The notes under the pieces are model-generated. The model had not been told where the DNA came from, made no database searches, and saw nothing but the letters and a program-made list of their open reading frames with translations. Of a DNA stretch of 64,000 nucleotides, positions 28,044 through 37,214 are shown in pieces (the stretch's first letter is position 1; each line of letters begins with the position of its first letter). The position numbers and the translations under genes were made by a program. Source of the stretch: a virus; IMG/VR virus record IMGVR_UViG_3300032242_001235, positions 25,960 through 89,959 of that record, one strand, 5' to 3'.

Positions 28044-29105
28044 ATGACACCTAACATAATCAGCCCCAATGGTAGCTTAAATACCGTCTTTAAGAGTTTT
28101 GAACACGCTACAAAGTTTTATACCAATAACTATCATAGCCGTGCTCCGAAGGTAGGCTTTTTATATTTTGTGCAATTTAATTTTAATCAAGATGCAGTAC
28201 TTGATCCAAGTTGGGATTCTAAATCCATTGGGCTATTTGCTAAACAGGCTGATATGCCCAAGTTTAAAATAGCAACTGATGTAATAAATCAATATAATAG
28301 AAAAACTAATATACAAACTAAGTTAACTTATGAACCTGTCAACATAGAATTGCATGATGACAACGGGGATACAACTAATAAGTTTTGGAAAAATTATTAT
28401 CAATTTTATTATAACGACAGTAGATATACAGCAGATTCCGTCAAACAATCATATGCTGACACAAAATTTGGATCAACAAGTTACCATTATGGATATGATG
28501 CAAAAACTTCTAAATTTATTGATAGTATCGACTTGTATATAATGCATCAAGGTCAATATACAAAAATGACATTGATTAATCCTATAATTTCCTCTTGGGA
28601 TCATGATACATTATCACAATCTGAAGGAAATAAAGTATTAAGAAATAAAATGTCAGTTGTGTATGAAACAGTTTTATATGATTCTGGATCGTTTACTGCT
28701 AACCCAGATGCAGCTAACTTTGCATCTGTATATAATGATTATGATGTTACTCCTAGTCCAAATCAAGTTGGTGATATTTTTGCATATAAACAAGATTATG
28801 CCATTACTACTGCCGCTGCAAAACAATGGCAAACAACAAATTTTAATGGATTGAAACAAGGCGAGAATTATGTAAAACCACCAAGTCAAGGGCAGTTAAC
28901 AAAAGTTGCCTTGCAGGTCAGTAGTGCATATCGAGCATTGAATCAAATTAATCAATTAATAAATCAACCTAGAGCAGCGTGGAATGTCTACGGTATAAAC
29001 ATACATAATGAAGTGATCTCAGCAGTTGCAGGAACAGTCAATGCAGCCGCAGTTAGTTTAACTAATACAGCAGCTTTCACACCACCCAAACTGCCAACTA
29101 ATTAA
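28044..29105 (+). CDS. Tail-tube-family protein, possible baseplate-tube junction
   Basis: 353 residues. The first ~220 have the tube-fold ordering seen in gp19/gp48/gp54 relatives: VGFLYFVQFNF, FAKQADMPKFKIATDVINQYNRK, LTYEPVNIELHDDNG, DLYIMHQGQYTKMTLINPII, and a final MSVVYETVLYDSG strand. The C-terminal ~100 residues are helix-rich and could plug or cap the tube. It follows gp19 with its own promoter. A baseplate tube-initiator role is an inference from fold and position; a second minor tube protein is the alternative. Confidence 0.6.
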   Translation: MTPNIISPNGSLNTVFKSFEHATKFYTNNYHSRAPKVGFLYFVQFNFNQDAVLDPSWDSKSIGLFAKQADMPKFKIATDVINQYNRKTNIQTKLTYEPVNIELHDDNGDTTNKFWKNYYQFYYNDSRYTADSVKQSYADTKFGSTSYHYGYDAKTSKFIDSIDLYIMHQGQYTKMTLINPIISSWDHDTLSQSEGNKVLRNKMSVVYETVLYDSGSFTANPDAANFASVYNDYDVTPSPNQVGDIFAYKQDYAITTAAAKQWQTTNFNGLKQGENYVKPPSQGQLTKVALQVSSAYRALNQINQLINQPRAAWNVYGINIHNEVISAVAGTVNAAAVSLTNTAAFTPPKLPTN

Positions 29106-29119
29106 CACAGGATATTAAA

Positions 29120-29590
29120 ATGGCTATTTTCAGTAATCTTCCAGCTTCGTTGCAGCTGAATCCATCAAGTAGTGACGGTGCATCAAAAGCTATCAGCAAT
29201 TACTACACCAACCCAATTCAATTGGATTCAAGCACATTAATGGCAATGAGTGCGTTTTTTGAAAGTCGAGGATTTGACCCAAGCACTTCAAAAACTATTA
29301 GTTCCATTATTATGAATCAAGCCAAACTTGATGATTATAATCCAATGACAGTATTGGATAATTTACATGGATTAGACAAACTGGCAATTAGTACATTGGC
29401 TACTGAAATTTTAAATTTTAATCGATATAAATCCAGTTTTTTAGGATACGCAACTGTTCAACAACCACATCCAGAAATTTCTAGGAATATTGAATCCGTG
29501 AGCTGGAATTCACAATACGCAGATGTGTTAGTTTTTTCAGATGGCTATCCGTTGACTGACGAAAACAATAAACCTCTAGAAGGAATATAA
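29120..29590 (+). CDS. Conserved structural-region protein, unknown
   Basis: 156 residues with an AGGA ribosome site. Helical centre ([20 protein letters not shown], then [23 protein letters not shown]) and a C-terminal [11 protein letters not shown]...HPEISRNIE segment. No enzyme motif. Its position between a tube-like protein and a fibre, with gaps of 14 and 1 bases, suggests a small virion or assembly protein. Confidence 0.6.
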   Translation: MAIFSNLPASLQLNPSSSDGASKAISNYYTNPIQLDSSTLMAMSAFFESRGFDPSTSKTISSIIMNQAKLDDYNPMTVLDNLHGLDKLAISTLATEILNFNRYKSSFLGYATVQQPHPEISRNIESVSWNSQYADVLVFSDGYPLTDENNKPLEGI

Positions 29591-29591
29591 T

Positions 29592-31178
29592 ATGCCAACA
29601 ATTACTCAATTACCAATCGCAACTACTATTACAGACAATGGTGTATTTGTTATAGTAGATCAAGGACAGGCTCGACAATTATCTTGGCATGCACTAGCTA
29701 ATACCGGATTACAGGGTTCTACTGGAGCACAAGGCATAGCAGGAGCTACTGGTGCAACTGGAATCAAAGGTGCTACAGGAACAATAGGATCTACGGGTGC
29801 TACTGGAGCACCAAGTACAGTGGCTGGGCCAACAGGTGCTACAGGAATTCAAGGTGCTACAGGAATTCAAGGTGCTACAGGACTTACAGGCCCGCGGGGT
29901 GCGGACGGCATCGCATCAAATTCATCTGGAATTAACATATCTACTAACGGAGGCGCCAATTTTATAATAACGGCTACTGCTATTATTTTTGGCGGTGACC
30001 TACAAGTACAAGTAAGTGAAATTAGCAGAACAACTGCTACAATTTATTATACTCAACCAACAGCTTCAACTAGTACATTGGGCGGAGTTAAAATTGGATC
30101 AGGTATTAACATATCAAATGGAACAATAAGTGTAAGTAACACCAGTAGTTCATATGTATTGCCAACAGCTTCAACTAGTACATTGGGCGGAGTTAAAATT
30201 GGATCGGGTATTAACATATCAAATGGAACAATAAGTGTAAGTAACACCAGTAGTTCATATGTATTGCCAACAGCCTCAACTAGCACATTGGGCGGAGTTA
30301 AAGTAGATGGAACTAGTATCACAATTAATGGTGGAGTTATTAGTGCAAGTGGAGGTTTGTCTATATCTAATGGAGTTGATGTATATGACGAAGATATTTT
30401 AGTAGGTACATTTAATGCTCTTAATTTTGTAGGCGGATCAGTAGTTGCAGCAACTCAATCAACAAGCAACGGCGGAATTGCATCAGTTACTATTAGTGGC
30501 GGCACTGGCACTGGATCTTCATATGTATTACCAACAGCTTCAACTAGCACATTAGGTGGAGTTAAAATTGGATCAGGTATCAACATATCAAATGGCGTAA
30601 TTAGTGTTACTAGTAGTTCCAGTAGTTCATATGTATTAACAACAGCCACATATAATACATTAGGTGGAGTTAAAATTGGTTCTACTTCTTTTAAAGCATC
30701 GAGCGACGGCACCATAGATATTGCTAATACATTAACAAATATAGATCTTAGCGGAACAATAACTGTCGGCGCAAGGATGTCTAATGTAGTTCTTAATATT
30801 ACTAGCGCAACTGGATATATTGACTCAACTGGCACTCGAGTAATCCAACATGACAGCAGGTGGGGAACAACATGGTATCATACTGGTCTAACTGCATCCT
30901 TCACCCCTAACTTTACTAATGATTGGTGGGGTGATGGCCGAGCATATACAAGTGATAGATTAACTACATTAACTATAATTATTGCTCAGGGAACAACTCC
31001 TTATAATATATCAAATAATGTCAAAATCAACGCAGTTACCGTTAGTACAAAATGGTTGGGTGGAATTGCTCCTGTAGCAACTGCAAATAAAACAGAGTTT
31101 TATACTTATCAACTATTACGAACAATTAGCACTACCACACCATGGATTGTAACAGGTAAGATGGAAAGTTACGGATAA
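29592..31178 (+). CDS. Collagen-like and repeat-bearing fibre protein
   Basis: 528 residues. Residues ~37-105 are a collagen-like Gly-x-y stretch rich in GATG and GIQGATG units. Residues ~155-240 hold a 35-residue tandem repeat ([20 protein letters not shown]...), with more diverged copies near 312 and 350. The C-terminal ~140 residues are non-repetitive and likely the trimeric tip. Collagen stalks and LGGVK-type repeats are known in phage fibres and trimerise. The start is one base after the previous TAA, with AAGGA. Confidence 0.8.
   Translation: MPTITQLPIATTITDNGVFVIVDQGQARQLSWHALANTGLQGSTGAQGIAGATGATGIKGATGTIGSTGATGAPSTVAGPTGATGIQGATGIQGATGLTGPRGADGIASNSSGINISTNGGANFIITATAIIFGGDLQVQVSEISRTTATIYYTQPTASTSTLGGVKIGSGINISNGTISVSNTSSSYVLPTASTSTLGGVKIGSGINISNGTISVSNTSSSYVLPTASTSTLGGVKVDGTSITINGGVISASGGLSISNGVDVYDEDILVGTFNALNFVGGSVVAATQSTSNGGIASVTISGGTGTGSSYVLPTASTSTLGGVKIGSGINISNGVISVTSSSSSSYVLTTATYNTLGGVKIGSTSFKASSDGTIDIANTLTNIDLSGTITVGARMSNVVLNITSATGYIDSTGTRVIQHDSRWGTTWYHTGLTASFTPNFTNDWWGDGRAYTSDRLTTLTIIIAQGTTPYNISNNVKINAVTVSTKWLGGIAPVATANKTEFYTYQLLRTISTTTPWIVTGKMESYG
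30061..30300 (+). repeat. 105-bp tandem repeat inside the collagen-like fibre gene
   Basis: Near-identical copies begin at 30061, 30166 and 30271 (the third partial); a further diverged copy starts near 30536. The 105-base period equals 35 codons, so copy-number changes keep frame. Confidence 0.9.
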
Positions 31179-31183
31179 AAATT

Positions 31184-31627
31184 ATGAGTTTAAAATTCGC
31201 ACAGAGTTTCTATAAAATAAGAAATCCAGAAAAATATATAGGTAGTAAAGATCCCTATTATAGAAGTGGCTGGGAATTTACATTTATGCAATTTTGTGAT
31301 AATAATCCATCAATTGAATCTTGGGCCAGCGAACCTGTAAAGATTCCATACCGTGACCCACTTACTGGCAAGCAAACAGTCTATGTACCTGATTTCCTAA
31401 TCAAATATGTTGACAGGAATCAAAAGAACCATGTAGAAATGATTGAGATCAAACCTGCTAATCAAACACTTGCGGAAAAAGTCGGAAAAAGTACCTACAA
31501 TCAAGCGCAATATGTCAAAAATATGGCCAAGTGGGAAGCTGCTAGTGTATGGTGTAGAAATCAAGGTATAAAGTTTCGTGTGATAAATGAGTCTGATATT
31601 TTTTCCAATACCAGTAGAAAGAAATAA
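31184..31627 (+). CDS. 4: Head completion protein gp4-like
   Basis: 147 residues, matching T4 gp4 in order: KYIGSKDPYYRSGWEFTFMQFCD, SIESWASEPVKIPYRDPLTGK, VYVPDFLIKY, MIEIKPANQT, WEAASVWCRNQGIKFRVINE. The D70...E88-x-K90 arrangement is that of a TnsA-like nuclease fold; T4 gp4 acts in head completion. It sits just upstream of the terminase genes, consistent with packaging and head-finishing roles. Confidence 0.8.
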   Translation: MSLKFAQSFYKIRNPEKYIGSKDPYYRSGWEFTFMQFCDNNPSIESWASEPVKIPYRDPLTGKQTVYVPDFLIKYVDRNQKNHVEMIEIKPANQTLAEKVGKSTYNQAQYVKNMAKWEAASVWCRNQGIKFRVINESDIFSNTSRKK

Positions 31628-31635
31628 GTACAATT

Positions 31636-32127
31636 ATGACAAAGAAATTAGAAGAAGTGTTTGATCTGCCTCCAAGCAAAGAGGAATATATCACACCCCC
31701 GCCTGCTGAAACCGCAGTTACTCCTGAAGTGTTTACACTCGAGGATCGATTAGAGGAATTTGACAAAATCTCCGCCGCATTACCTAGAGTAAAAGGATTG
31801 GGAGATATTAGCGATGCTGAATTTGATTCCCTTGCTGCTAAAGCTGAACAAGCATATGACGATTTGATGGATTTGGGCATGAATGTAGAAGCGCGACATA
31901 GTACTAAAATGTTCGAAGTTGCTGCACAAATGATGAATGCCGCAATTACAGCTAAGACAAACAAGATTGATAAAAAGCTAAAGATGGTTGATCTACAACT
32001 TAAAAAATTAGCAATTGATCGTAAAAATGCCCCTGAAGGCGGAGAGACAAATGCTATTGAAGGGCAGGGATTTATACTCACTGACCGCAATAGCATCCTT
32101 GAAAAACTTAAGAATCTGAATAAATAA
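31636..32127 (+). CDS. 16: Terminase small subunit gp16
   Basis: 163 residues. The family core is visible: LEEFDKISAALPRVKGLGD, then EFDSLAAKAEQAYDDLMDLGMNVEAR, then a coiled-coil region (AAQMMNAAITAKTNKIDKKL, KMVDLQLKKLAIDR). gp16 forms a ring that recognises DNA and stimulates gp17 ATPase. It is separated from gp17 by two small genes and a terminator. Confidence 0.85.
   Translation: MTKKLEEVFDLPPSKEEYITPPPAETAVTPEVFTLEDRLEEFDKISAALPRVKGLGDISDAEFDSLAAKAEQAYDDLMDLGMNVEARHSTKMFEVAAQMMNAAITAKTNKIDKKLKMVDLQLKKLAIDRKNAPEGGETNAIEGQGFILTDRNSILEKLKNLNK
32121..32126 (+). promoter_or_regulatory. Possible late promoter overlapping gp16 stop
   Basis: AATAAATA overlaps the gp16 stop codon; the next ATG (32134) is seven bases after the box. 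The box is T/A-rich coding sequence, so chance occurrence is possible. Confidence 0.35.
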
Positions 32128-32133
32128 AACACT

Positions 32134-32736
32134 ATGACTAAGAACTTTAAAGACTATCTATCTGAAAGTGTTGCTGCCAAGAAACGCGATTTCCGTGTTA
32201 AAGTGGCTGGCGAGTTTACTTCTGAACAAGAAGATAAATTAAAATCAATGCTTGAGAGATTTCAAGTTGACACTTTTAAAAAAATAAAAGTTACTCCAGT
32301 ACAATCTTTACCATTGGATTTCCCACAAGTTAGAAACTGTGAAGTTCATATTTTTGAAGTTGTCGTGGATTATCCAACTACTCCACAAGAGTTAACAGAA
32401 TACCTTGCACAAGGGTTAAATGTTAGCAAACAAAATTTAGTGGTCCGTAAACCAAACGAACCATATGAAGAATACCAAGAACCAGTAGAGCCACGCACAG
32501 GTGCTCTATTAGATGATCCTGATTATAAAGAAGCAGGTAGCCCACAATTTGAAGATTATTACGGCGACAAATACAATAGCGGATTTGTTAAAGAACTAAA
32601 CGACATTTTGAAGTTACAACGCAAGGCTCGTGGCGAAGAAATTCCTGCTACACCAGCGGCAACTTTTAATACTGATACTCCATCTAACAATACAAGTCCA
32701 CTACAACCATCGGACTATAACCCCTTAAGGAAATAA
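32134..32736 (+). CDS. Head-region protein, unknown
   Basis: 200 residues. The N-terminus TKNFKDYLSESV resembles the short amphipathic NFKxYLxE leaders found on head proteins of T4-like phages, some of which are targeting peptides cut by the prohead protease. The middle is a globular alpha/beta region (FTSEQEDKLKSMLERFQ, then CEVHIFEVVVDYPTTPQEL). The C-terminal ~60 residues are acidic and Pro/Thr-rich. Its place between gp16 and gp17 suggests a capsid-associated role; this is inference. Confidence 0.55.
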   Translation: MTKNFKDYLSESVAAKKRDFRVKVAGEFTSEQEDKLKSMLERFQVDTFKKIKVTPVQSLPLDFPQVRNCEVHIFEVVVDYPTTPQELTEYLAQGLNVSKQNLVVRKPNEPYEEYQEPVEPRTGALLDDPDYKEAGSPQFEDYYGDKYNSGFVKELNDILKLQRKARGEEIPATPAATFNTDTPSNNTSPLQPSDYNPLRK

Positions 32737-32738
32737 TT

Positions 32739-33317
32739 ATGCAAATGATTAACATGTTAAAGCGTTTGGCCGAACTCGACGCTGCTAAATCCAGTTTTAT
32801 TACTGAAAGCGAATCGGTAGCTGAATGCGGACCAATGGGAATGATGGACGGTATGGCTTCTGCCCCAAGTACTCCTGCAAGCATTAACATGTCAGCTGGT
32901 AGCGGTGACGAACTTGCTAACATGCTTGCCACTATTATGCAATTGGCAGGTGTAAAACAAGTTGGTGCTGATGACCTAGGTGTTGTGCAAGAACCATCGA
33001 TTATGACTGCTGTTCCATCCTTGGGCGGCGAGCATCAACCATCGGCTGGCGAAGATATGCGTGCCGTTTTAGATAAAATGAATGATGCTGGCGGCGAAGA
33101 AGATGGCGAAGAAGACGACGAGGAAGAAACAGATGAGGGCGAGTATGATAACAGCCCTGCAGATGCTGAACCTACAGAACCGTTTAACGCAAACCAATTT
33201 GCTAATCAAGAAAACCAACCAGGTGTTGGCAATAGAATGGACGGCAATATGCCAAAAGGTAGAGCTACAATGGAAGAAACATTGATGGCTGCTTACAAAC
33301 AGTTTGTTAACGAGTAA
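32739..33317 (+). CDS. Acidic head-region protein, unknown
   Basis: 192 residues with AAGGAA before ATG. The N-terminal helix MLKRLAELDAAK and C-terminal helix MEETLMAAYKQFVNE flank a Met/Gly/Ser-rich middle. A strongly acidic run (about 20 Glu/Asp near residues 115-132) follows. This composition resembles internal head or scaffold-type proteins. Not assigned to a known T4 gene. Followed by a terminator. Confidence 0.55.
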   Translation: MQMINMLKRLAELDAAKSSFITESESVAECGPMGMMDGMASAPSTPASINMSAGSGDELANMLATIMQLAGVKQVGADDLGVVQEPSIMTAVPSLGGEHQPSAGEDMRAVLDKMNDAGGEEDGEEDDEEETDEGEYDNSPADAEPTEPFNANQFANQENQPGVGNRMDGNMPKGRATMEETLMAAYKQFVNE

Positions 33318-33335
33318 TAATAACTGACTAATATC

Positions 33336-33363
33336 AAATAGCCTCTTCAGAGGCTATTTTTTT
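33336..33363 (+). terminator. Rho-independent terminator before gp17
   Basis: Arms AAATAGCCTC and GAGGCTATTT around TTCA, then a T run. The gp17 late box starts four bases after the T run. Confidence 0.9.
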
Positions 33364-33366
33364 CAG

Positions 33367-33372
33367 TAAATA
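33367..33372 (+). promoter_or_regulatory. Late promoter for gp17, leaderless geometry
   Basis: AGTAAATA, five bases (ATAAT), then ATG 33378. No ribosome site precedes the start. Confidence 0.7.
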
Positions 33373-33377
33373 ATAAT

Positions 33378-34964
33378 ATGGCAAAAAGTTTAGACGGCAA
33401 TTTAGTAAAAAAGGCACACGCTACTCAACGGTGGAGTGACGATGACCTTCAACATATGGCCGCTTGCATGGACATGATTGATGGACCAAAGTATTTCTTA
33501 GATAATTTCTTTTTTATTCAACATCCTACTAAAGGTAAGATACAATATAAAGCGTTTGACTATCAAGAAAGATTATTAGACAGCTATCACGGACATCGAT
33601 TTAGTGTAAACATGTTAGGTCGTCAGATGGGTAAGACTACCACTGCTGTAGGATACTTGCTATGGTATGGCATGTTCGTGCCTAATAGTACTATCTTAAT
33701 ATCTGCTCACAAGTTTACTGGTGCCCAAGAAATTATGCAACGCTTGCGATATGCATACGAAACTTGCCCTGATTTTATTCGTGCAGGTGTTACAAGTTAC
33801 AATAAACAAAGTATTGAATTTGATAACGGTAGTCGTATTGTTGCACAAACAACAACTGAAACAACAGGTCGTGGTATGTCTGTATCTTTATTATACTGCG
33901 ACGAGTTTGCCTATGTTGAACCAAACATTGCTGTAGAGTTTTGGACATCCATTTCGCCTACACTAGCAACTGGTGGTAAAGCAATTATTACTTCTACACC
34001 AAACAGTGACGAAGATCAATTTGCGCAAATTTGGAATGAAGCCAACAAGAGATTTGACGAATCTGGCAATTCAACTGAATTGGGTAAAAACGGATTTTTC
34101 CCATGTATTGCTATTTGGAGTGAACATCCTGACCGTGATGAAAAATGGAAAAGCGAAGAAGTATCTCGAGTAGGATACGAAAGATTCCAACGAGAACACG
34201 AGTGTGAATTCTTGATCTTTGACGAGACATTAATTAATAGCATTTGTTTGTCTGGAATGTCAGGGATAGAACCTCTTATGAAAATGGGTGAAGCCCGTTG
34301 GTATAAAAAGATTAAACCACAAAATACATATATTGCAAGTTTGGACCCTAGTTTAGGCACTGGGGGAGACTTTGCTGCTATTGAAATTTTAGAATTACCT
34401 AGTATGGATCAAGTGTGTGAATGGCGAAGTAATATGACTCCTATTCAAAGTCAAGTTAGGATCTTACGGGACTTATTAAATCACATTGAAGAAAAATGTC
34501 AAAAAACTGGAATTAAATCCAGCATTTACTACACTGTAGAAAATAACACACTAGGTGAAAGTGCCCTAATGGCTATTGAAGCATTGGGTGAAGAATCATT
34601 CCCTGGATTGTTTTTGAGTGAACCAGTTAAACGCGGGCATGTGCGTAGATTTCGTCGTGGATTTAATACAACACACGGCTCTAAAATTGCATCGTGTGCC
34701 AAGTTCAAACAGTTATTGGAAACTAGTAAATTGAATGTTTTTAGTAAAATATTAATTAGTGAACTAAAAACATTCGTGGCCAGCGGCACAACATTTAAAG
34801 CTAAAGGCGGGCAACATGATGATTTGGTTAGCGCAATGTTGCTGTGTGTTCGTATGATTTTAACTTTACAAGAGTGGGATCCGTTAATTTATGACAAAAT
34901 GCGAGATCAGGACGGGTTAGCAGAGTACGATTTGCCCATGCCAATCTATATCAGTCAATATTGA
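33378..34964 (+). CDS. 17: Terminase large subunit gp17
   Basis: 528 residues (T4 gp17 is 610). Walker A GRQMGKTT at residues 81-88, Walker B LLYCDE ending at D175-E176, a coupling motif TSTPNS near 205-210, and the nuclease motif SLDPSLGTGGD with D323. A GGQHDDLVSAM segment near the end supplies the C-terminal nuclease Asp. This is the ATP-driven packaging motor and headful nuclease. The gene has its own late promoter and terminator-isolated unit, apart from gp16. Confidence 0.95.
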   Translation: MAKSLDGNLVKKAHATQRWSDDDLQHMAACMDMIDGPKYFLDNFFFIQHPTKGKIQYKAFDYQERLLDSYHGHRFSVNMLGRQMGKTTTAVGYLLWYGMFVPNSTILISAHKFTGAQEIMQRLRYAYETCPDFIRAGVTSYNKQSIEFDNGSRIVAQTTTETTGRGMSVSLLYCDEFAYVEPNIAVEFWTSISPTLATGGKAIITSTPNSDEDQFAQIWNEANKRFDESGNSTELGKNGFFPCIAIWSEHPDRDEKWKSEEVSRVGYERFQREHECEFLIFDETLINSICLSGMSGIEPLMKMGEARWYKKIKPQNTYIASLDPSLGTGGDFAAIEILELPSMDQVCEWRSNMTPIQSQVRILRDLLNHIEEKCQKTGIKSSIYYTVENNTLGESALMAIEALGEESFPGLFLSEPVKRGHVRRFRRGFNTTHGSKIASCAKFKQLLETSKLNVFSKILISELKTFVASGTTFKAKGGQHDDLVSAMLLCVRMILTLQEWDPLIYDKMRDQDGLAEYDLPMPIYISQY

Positions 34965-34966
34965 GC

Positions 34967-34972
34967 TAAATA
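34967..34972 (+). promoter_or_regulatory. Late promoter box, leaderless geometry
   Basis: GCTAAATA, five bases (TTATA), then ATG 34978, starting just after the gp17 stop codon. Confidence 0.7.
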
Positions 34973-34977
34973 TTATA

Positions 34978-37068
34978 ATGAAAGCTATATCCATAATCAG
35001 TCAGGATCTATTTGACAAGGTCCGCAGCCGTTTTAGTAACCTAGAGATGGGTGATGAAACAGGCGCAGTTACCATTGATCCTTTAGAAGCAAGATTTTTT
35101 GATTTTGACTTTGTTCACGAATCTCAAAATTTGGGAAGAGTCAGCATCAGTTTAAATGATCTGGGCAGTTTAAAAGTATATTACAGTCAAGGTATTACAG
35201 AAAATCAAGATGACCCAGTTAAGCATGAGTGGTTTCGTTTTTTAAAAGAAATGCGATTCTTTGCCATGAGAAGATTGTTGAGATTTGATACACGCGATAT
35301 TGCTAAAACAAATTTAGATAAAAAAGATTTTCAACACCTGGCCACTACACAAGGCCCAAAGGAAGAACCCGAAATGAATACAATGAACGAATCCCGTTGG
35401 AACGAAAAGAGCAGCAAAAAAACTAGCCGCGCAATTCAAGGTAAGACAGAAGTTATTGTTCGTCATGCTAGACCAGTAGATGAAGAATACGCAGGTTCAA
35501 GAAGCCAACGCAAAAATATTAAGGCAATTTTTATTCAAAACGCAGACGGTGAACGCTTCAAATATCCATTTGTACATCCAGCAGGTGCGTTTGCAATGGC
35601 ACAACATGTGGACCACGGTGGTATTCCACACGATCCAGCAGGCAAAGCAATTATTAGAATGAGCGAGGAAATCGCCAAGTTACAAGAATTCCAGAGAAAA
35701 ATTAACAAAGCTACTTTGCACGATGACGCAACAGGTATTACAGAACGCGCCATAGGCCGTCTACAAGAACTAAAAGCAACAGTAGATTCTTTAGGTAAAA
35801 GACACCACTACGAAAATTGGATGGCAGGTTTCCAAGAAGATCCTATGATGGATGACGGTCTAGAAATGGACGAAGTTACCATGGAAGAATACAAACAAAA
35901 ATTTACACAGACCAGTTTCCAAGAAGAATTGAGCGCTTACTTCCCATTGCTACACCGCATCATGGGCGAAGCAAATAAAATTGATCTTGAGTCATATGTT
36001 GAGGAGAATGTGTCTGAAGTATTTGATATTGGTATGGGAAAAGCTAGTCATGGCCGCACAGGTCCAGAAAATGAGTTTGAAGACTGGGCCAACGCCACTG
36101 AACAGAACAAACTAACTGACGACCAGGTAGCAGAATTGAAATCTGCATTGGGCGACTATGCAACTGGTAATGCAGACTTACAATTAGGTCCAGATGGACA
36201 AACAGCCGCAGAATTCTTCAGTCACTTTGGTCTTGACGATAATGATTTGAAAGACAAATTGGCCTCTGCTGCTGATTTAGATCCAGAATCTGATCCAATT
36301 GAAGCATTGAAATCATGGGCAAAAGAAAGTTATCCTGAACTACTAGTAGCATTGGGATTGAGTGACACTAATGCTCCTGCAGAGCCTGCTCCAGAACAAC
36401 CAGTAGCAGAATCTGTGGAAGATAGAACAAGTTATCAAGTTGCTAAAATATTAGCAGACAAGGGTATTGAGTATGATCCAGAAAGCGAAGGCGAATTAGT
36501 CAAAGCAATCGGCATGGTACTTGTTAAAGAATTAAACATGAGTCCAGCACAGGCAAGATCTATAATCAACAGTGAAGACTTCCTAAGTGATACTATGGGA
36601 GAACTAAGATACATGGGTCAACAAGGAATGGAAGAAAACGAAGAAGCTGGTGGCATGCCTAACACATCTATGCCAACTCGTGAAGCAATTGTTAAAGAAG
36701 TTGCCAAACTAGTTAAGAGTCGTTTCAATGGTGACAATCCAGAAGTAGGCCCATTCAATGGCGTTCCAAACATTGCTCTAGATGTTAAGAAAAAATGCGC
36801 AGAAATGTTTGGTGAAGAAGTTGGTGACCAAGCCGAAGGTTTAGCATTACAGTTTATGGAAAAGCTAAGTCAAAAATGGGAAGCTGAACATGGTCAAATC
36901 GGTGATGACGGCCTTGCTCGTTTGAAAGAACTATTAGGAAATGTTAAATCCAAAGTAGAAGGTATCGGCGATGTTACCCAAAATGGTCATGCTCCAGGCA
37001 ACAACATCATGTCATCAGAGGAAACAGCTTTTGAATCGTTGATGAGAATGATTAACTTCAAAAAATAA
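34978..37068 (+). CDS. Large conserved protein of marine T4-like phages, unknown
   Basis: 696 residues. The N-terminal ~110 residues are beta-rich (FDFDFVHESQNLGRVSISLN, then LKVYYSQG) with a helix (WFRFLKEMRFFAMRRLLRFD). The middle block VIVRHARPVDEE, then IFIQNADGERFKYPFVHPAG and FAMAQHVDHGG, resembles a conserved protein of cyanophage-like genomes whose role is not established. The C-terminal half is acidic and helical, ending in FESLMRMINFKK. No catalytic motif recognised. Its position between gp17 and gp32, and the late promoter, favour a virion or packaging role. Confidence 0.65.
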   Translation: MKAISIISQDLFDKVRSRFSNLEMGDETGAVTIDPLEARFFDFDFVHESQNLGRVSISLNDLGSLKVYYSQGITENQDDPVKHEWFRFLKEMRFFAMRRLLRFDTRDIAKTNLDKKDFQHLATTQGPKEEPEMNTMNESRWNEKSSKKTSRAIQGKTEVIVRHARPVDEEYAGSRSQRKNIKAIFIQNADGERFKYPFVHPAGAFAMAQHVDHGGIPHDPAGKAIIRMSEEIAKLQEFQRKINKATLHDDATGITERAIGRLQELKATVDSLGKRHHYENWMAGFQEDPMMDDGLEMDEVTMEEYKQKFTQTSFQEELSAYFPLLHRIMGEANKIDLESYVEENVSEVFDIGMGKASHGRTGPENEFEDWANATEQNKLTDDQVAELKSALGDYATGNADLQLGPDGQTAAEFFSHFGLDDNDLKDKLASAADLDPESDPIEALKSWAKESYPELLVALGLSDTNAPAEPAPEQPVAESVEDRTSYQVAKILADKGIEYDPESEGELVKAIGMVLVKELNMSPAQARSIINSEDFLSDTMGELRYMGQQGMEENEEAGGMPNTSMPTREAIVKEVAKLVKSRFNGDNPEVGPFNGVPNIALDVKKKCAEMFGEEVGDQAEGLALQFMEKLSQKWEAEHGQIGDDGLARLKELLGNVKSKVEGIGDVTQNGHAPGNNIMSSEETAFESLMRMINFKK

Positions 37069-37113
37069 TTGGTAAAAAAATACCAATTTTAACAACCGTA
37101 TAGGTTGCGAAGA

Positions 37114-37119
37114 TAAATA
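37114..37119 (+). promoter_or_regulatory. Late promoter box abutting a hairpin, before gp32
   Basis: GATAAATA whose last base is the first base of the hairpin at 37119-37149. The predicted +1 is near 37125, inside the left arm, so RNA started here could not form the full terminator hairpin. Confidence 0.55.
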
Positions 37120-37155
37120 AAAGTACATATACTAGTTGTATGTACTTTTTCTTTT
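37119..37155 (+). terminator. Hairpin terminator between the 696-residue gene and gp32
   Basis: Eleven-base perfect arms (AAAAGTACATA and TATGTACTTTT) around a nine-base loop, followed by TCTTTT. AT-rich stem, so weaker than the two GC-cored terminators upstream. Confidence 0.7.
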
Positions 37156-37166
37156 GTAGGCAGTGT

Positions 37167-37196
37167 TTTACAGAAGAATGGCATAACATTTAACAT
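37167..37196 (+). promoter_or_regulatory. Weak sigma70-like promoter candidate for gp32
   Basis: TTTACA at 37167, 18-base spacer, TAACAT at 37191-37196, then AAGGAA and ATG 37215. Only four of six bases match at -10. Confidence 0.3.
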
Positions 37197-37214
37197 TATT
37201 AAGGAAAAATCATT

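Noticed and set aside
30053-30322. Minus-strand frame of 89 residues with internal repeats; also a possible CRISPR-like repeat
   Set aside because: The repeats are direct coding repeats of the fibre (35 codons, contiguous, no spacers). The minus-strand frame is a shadow.
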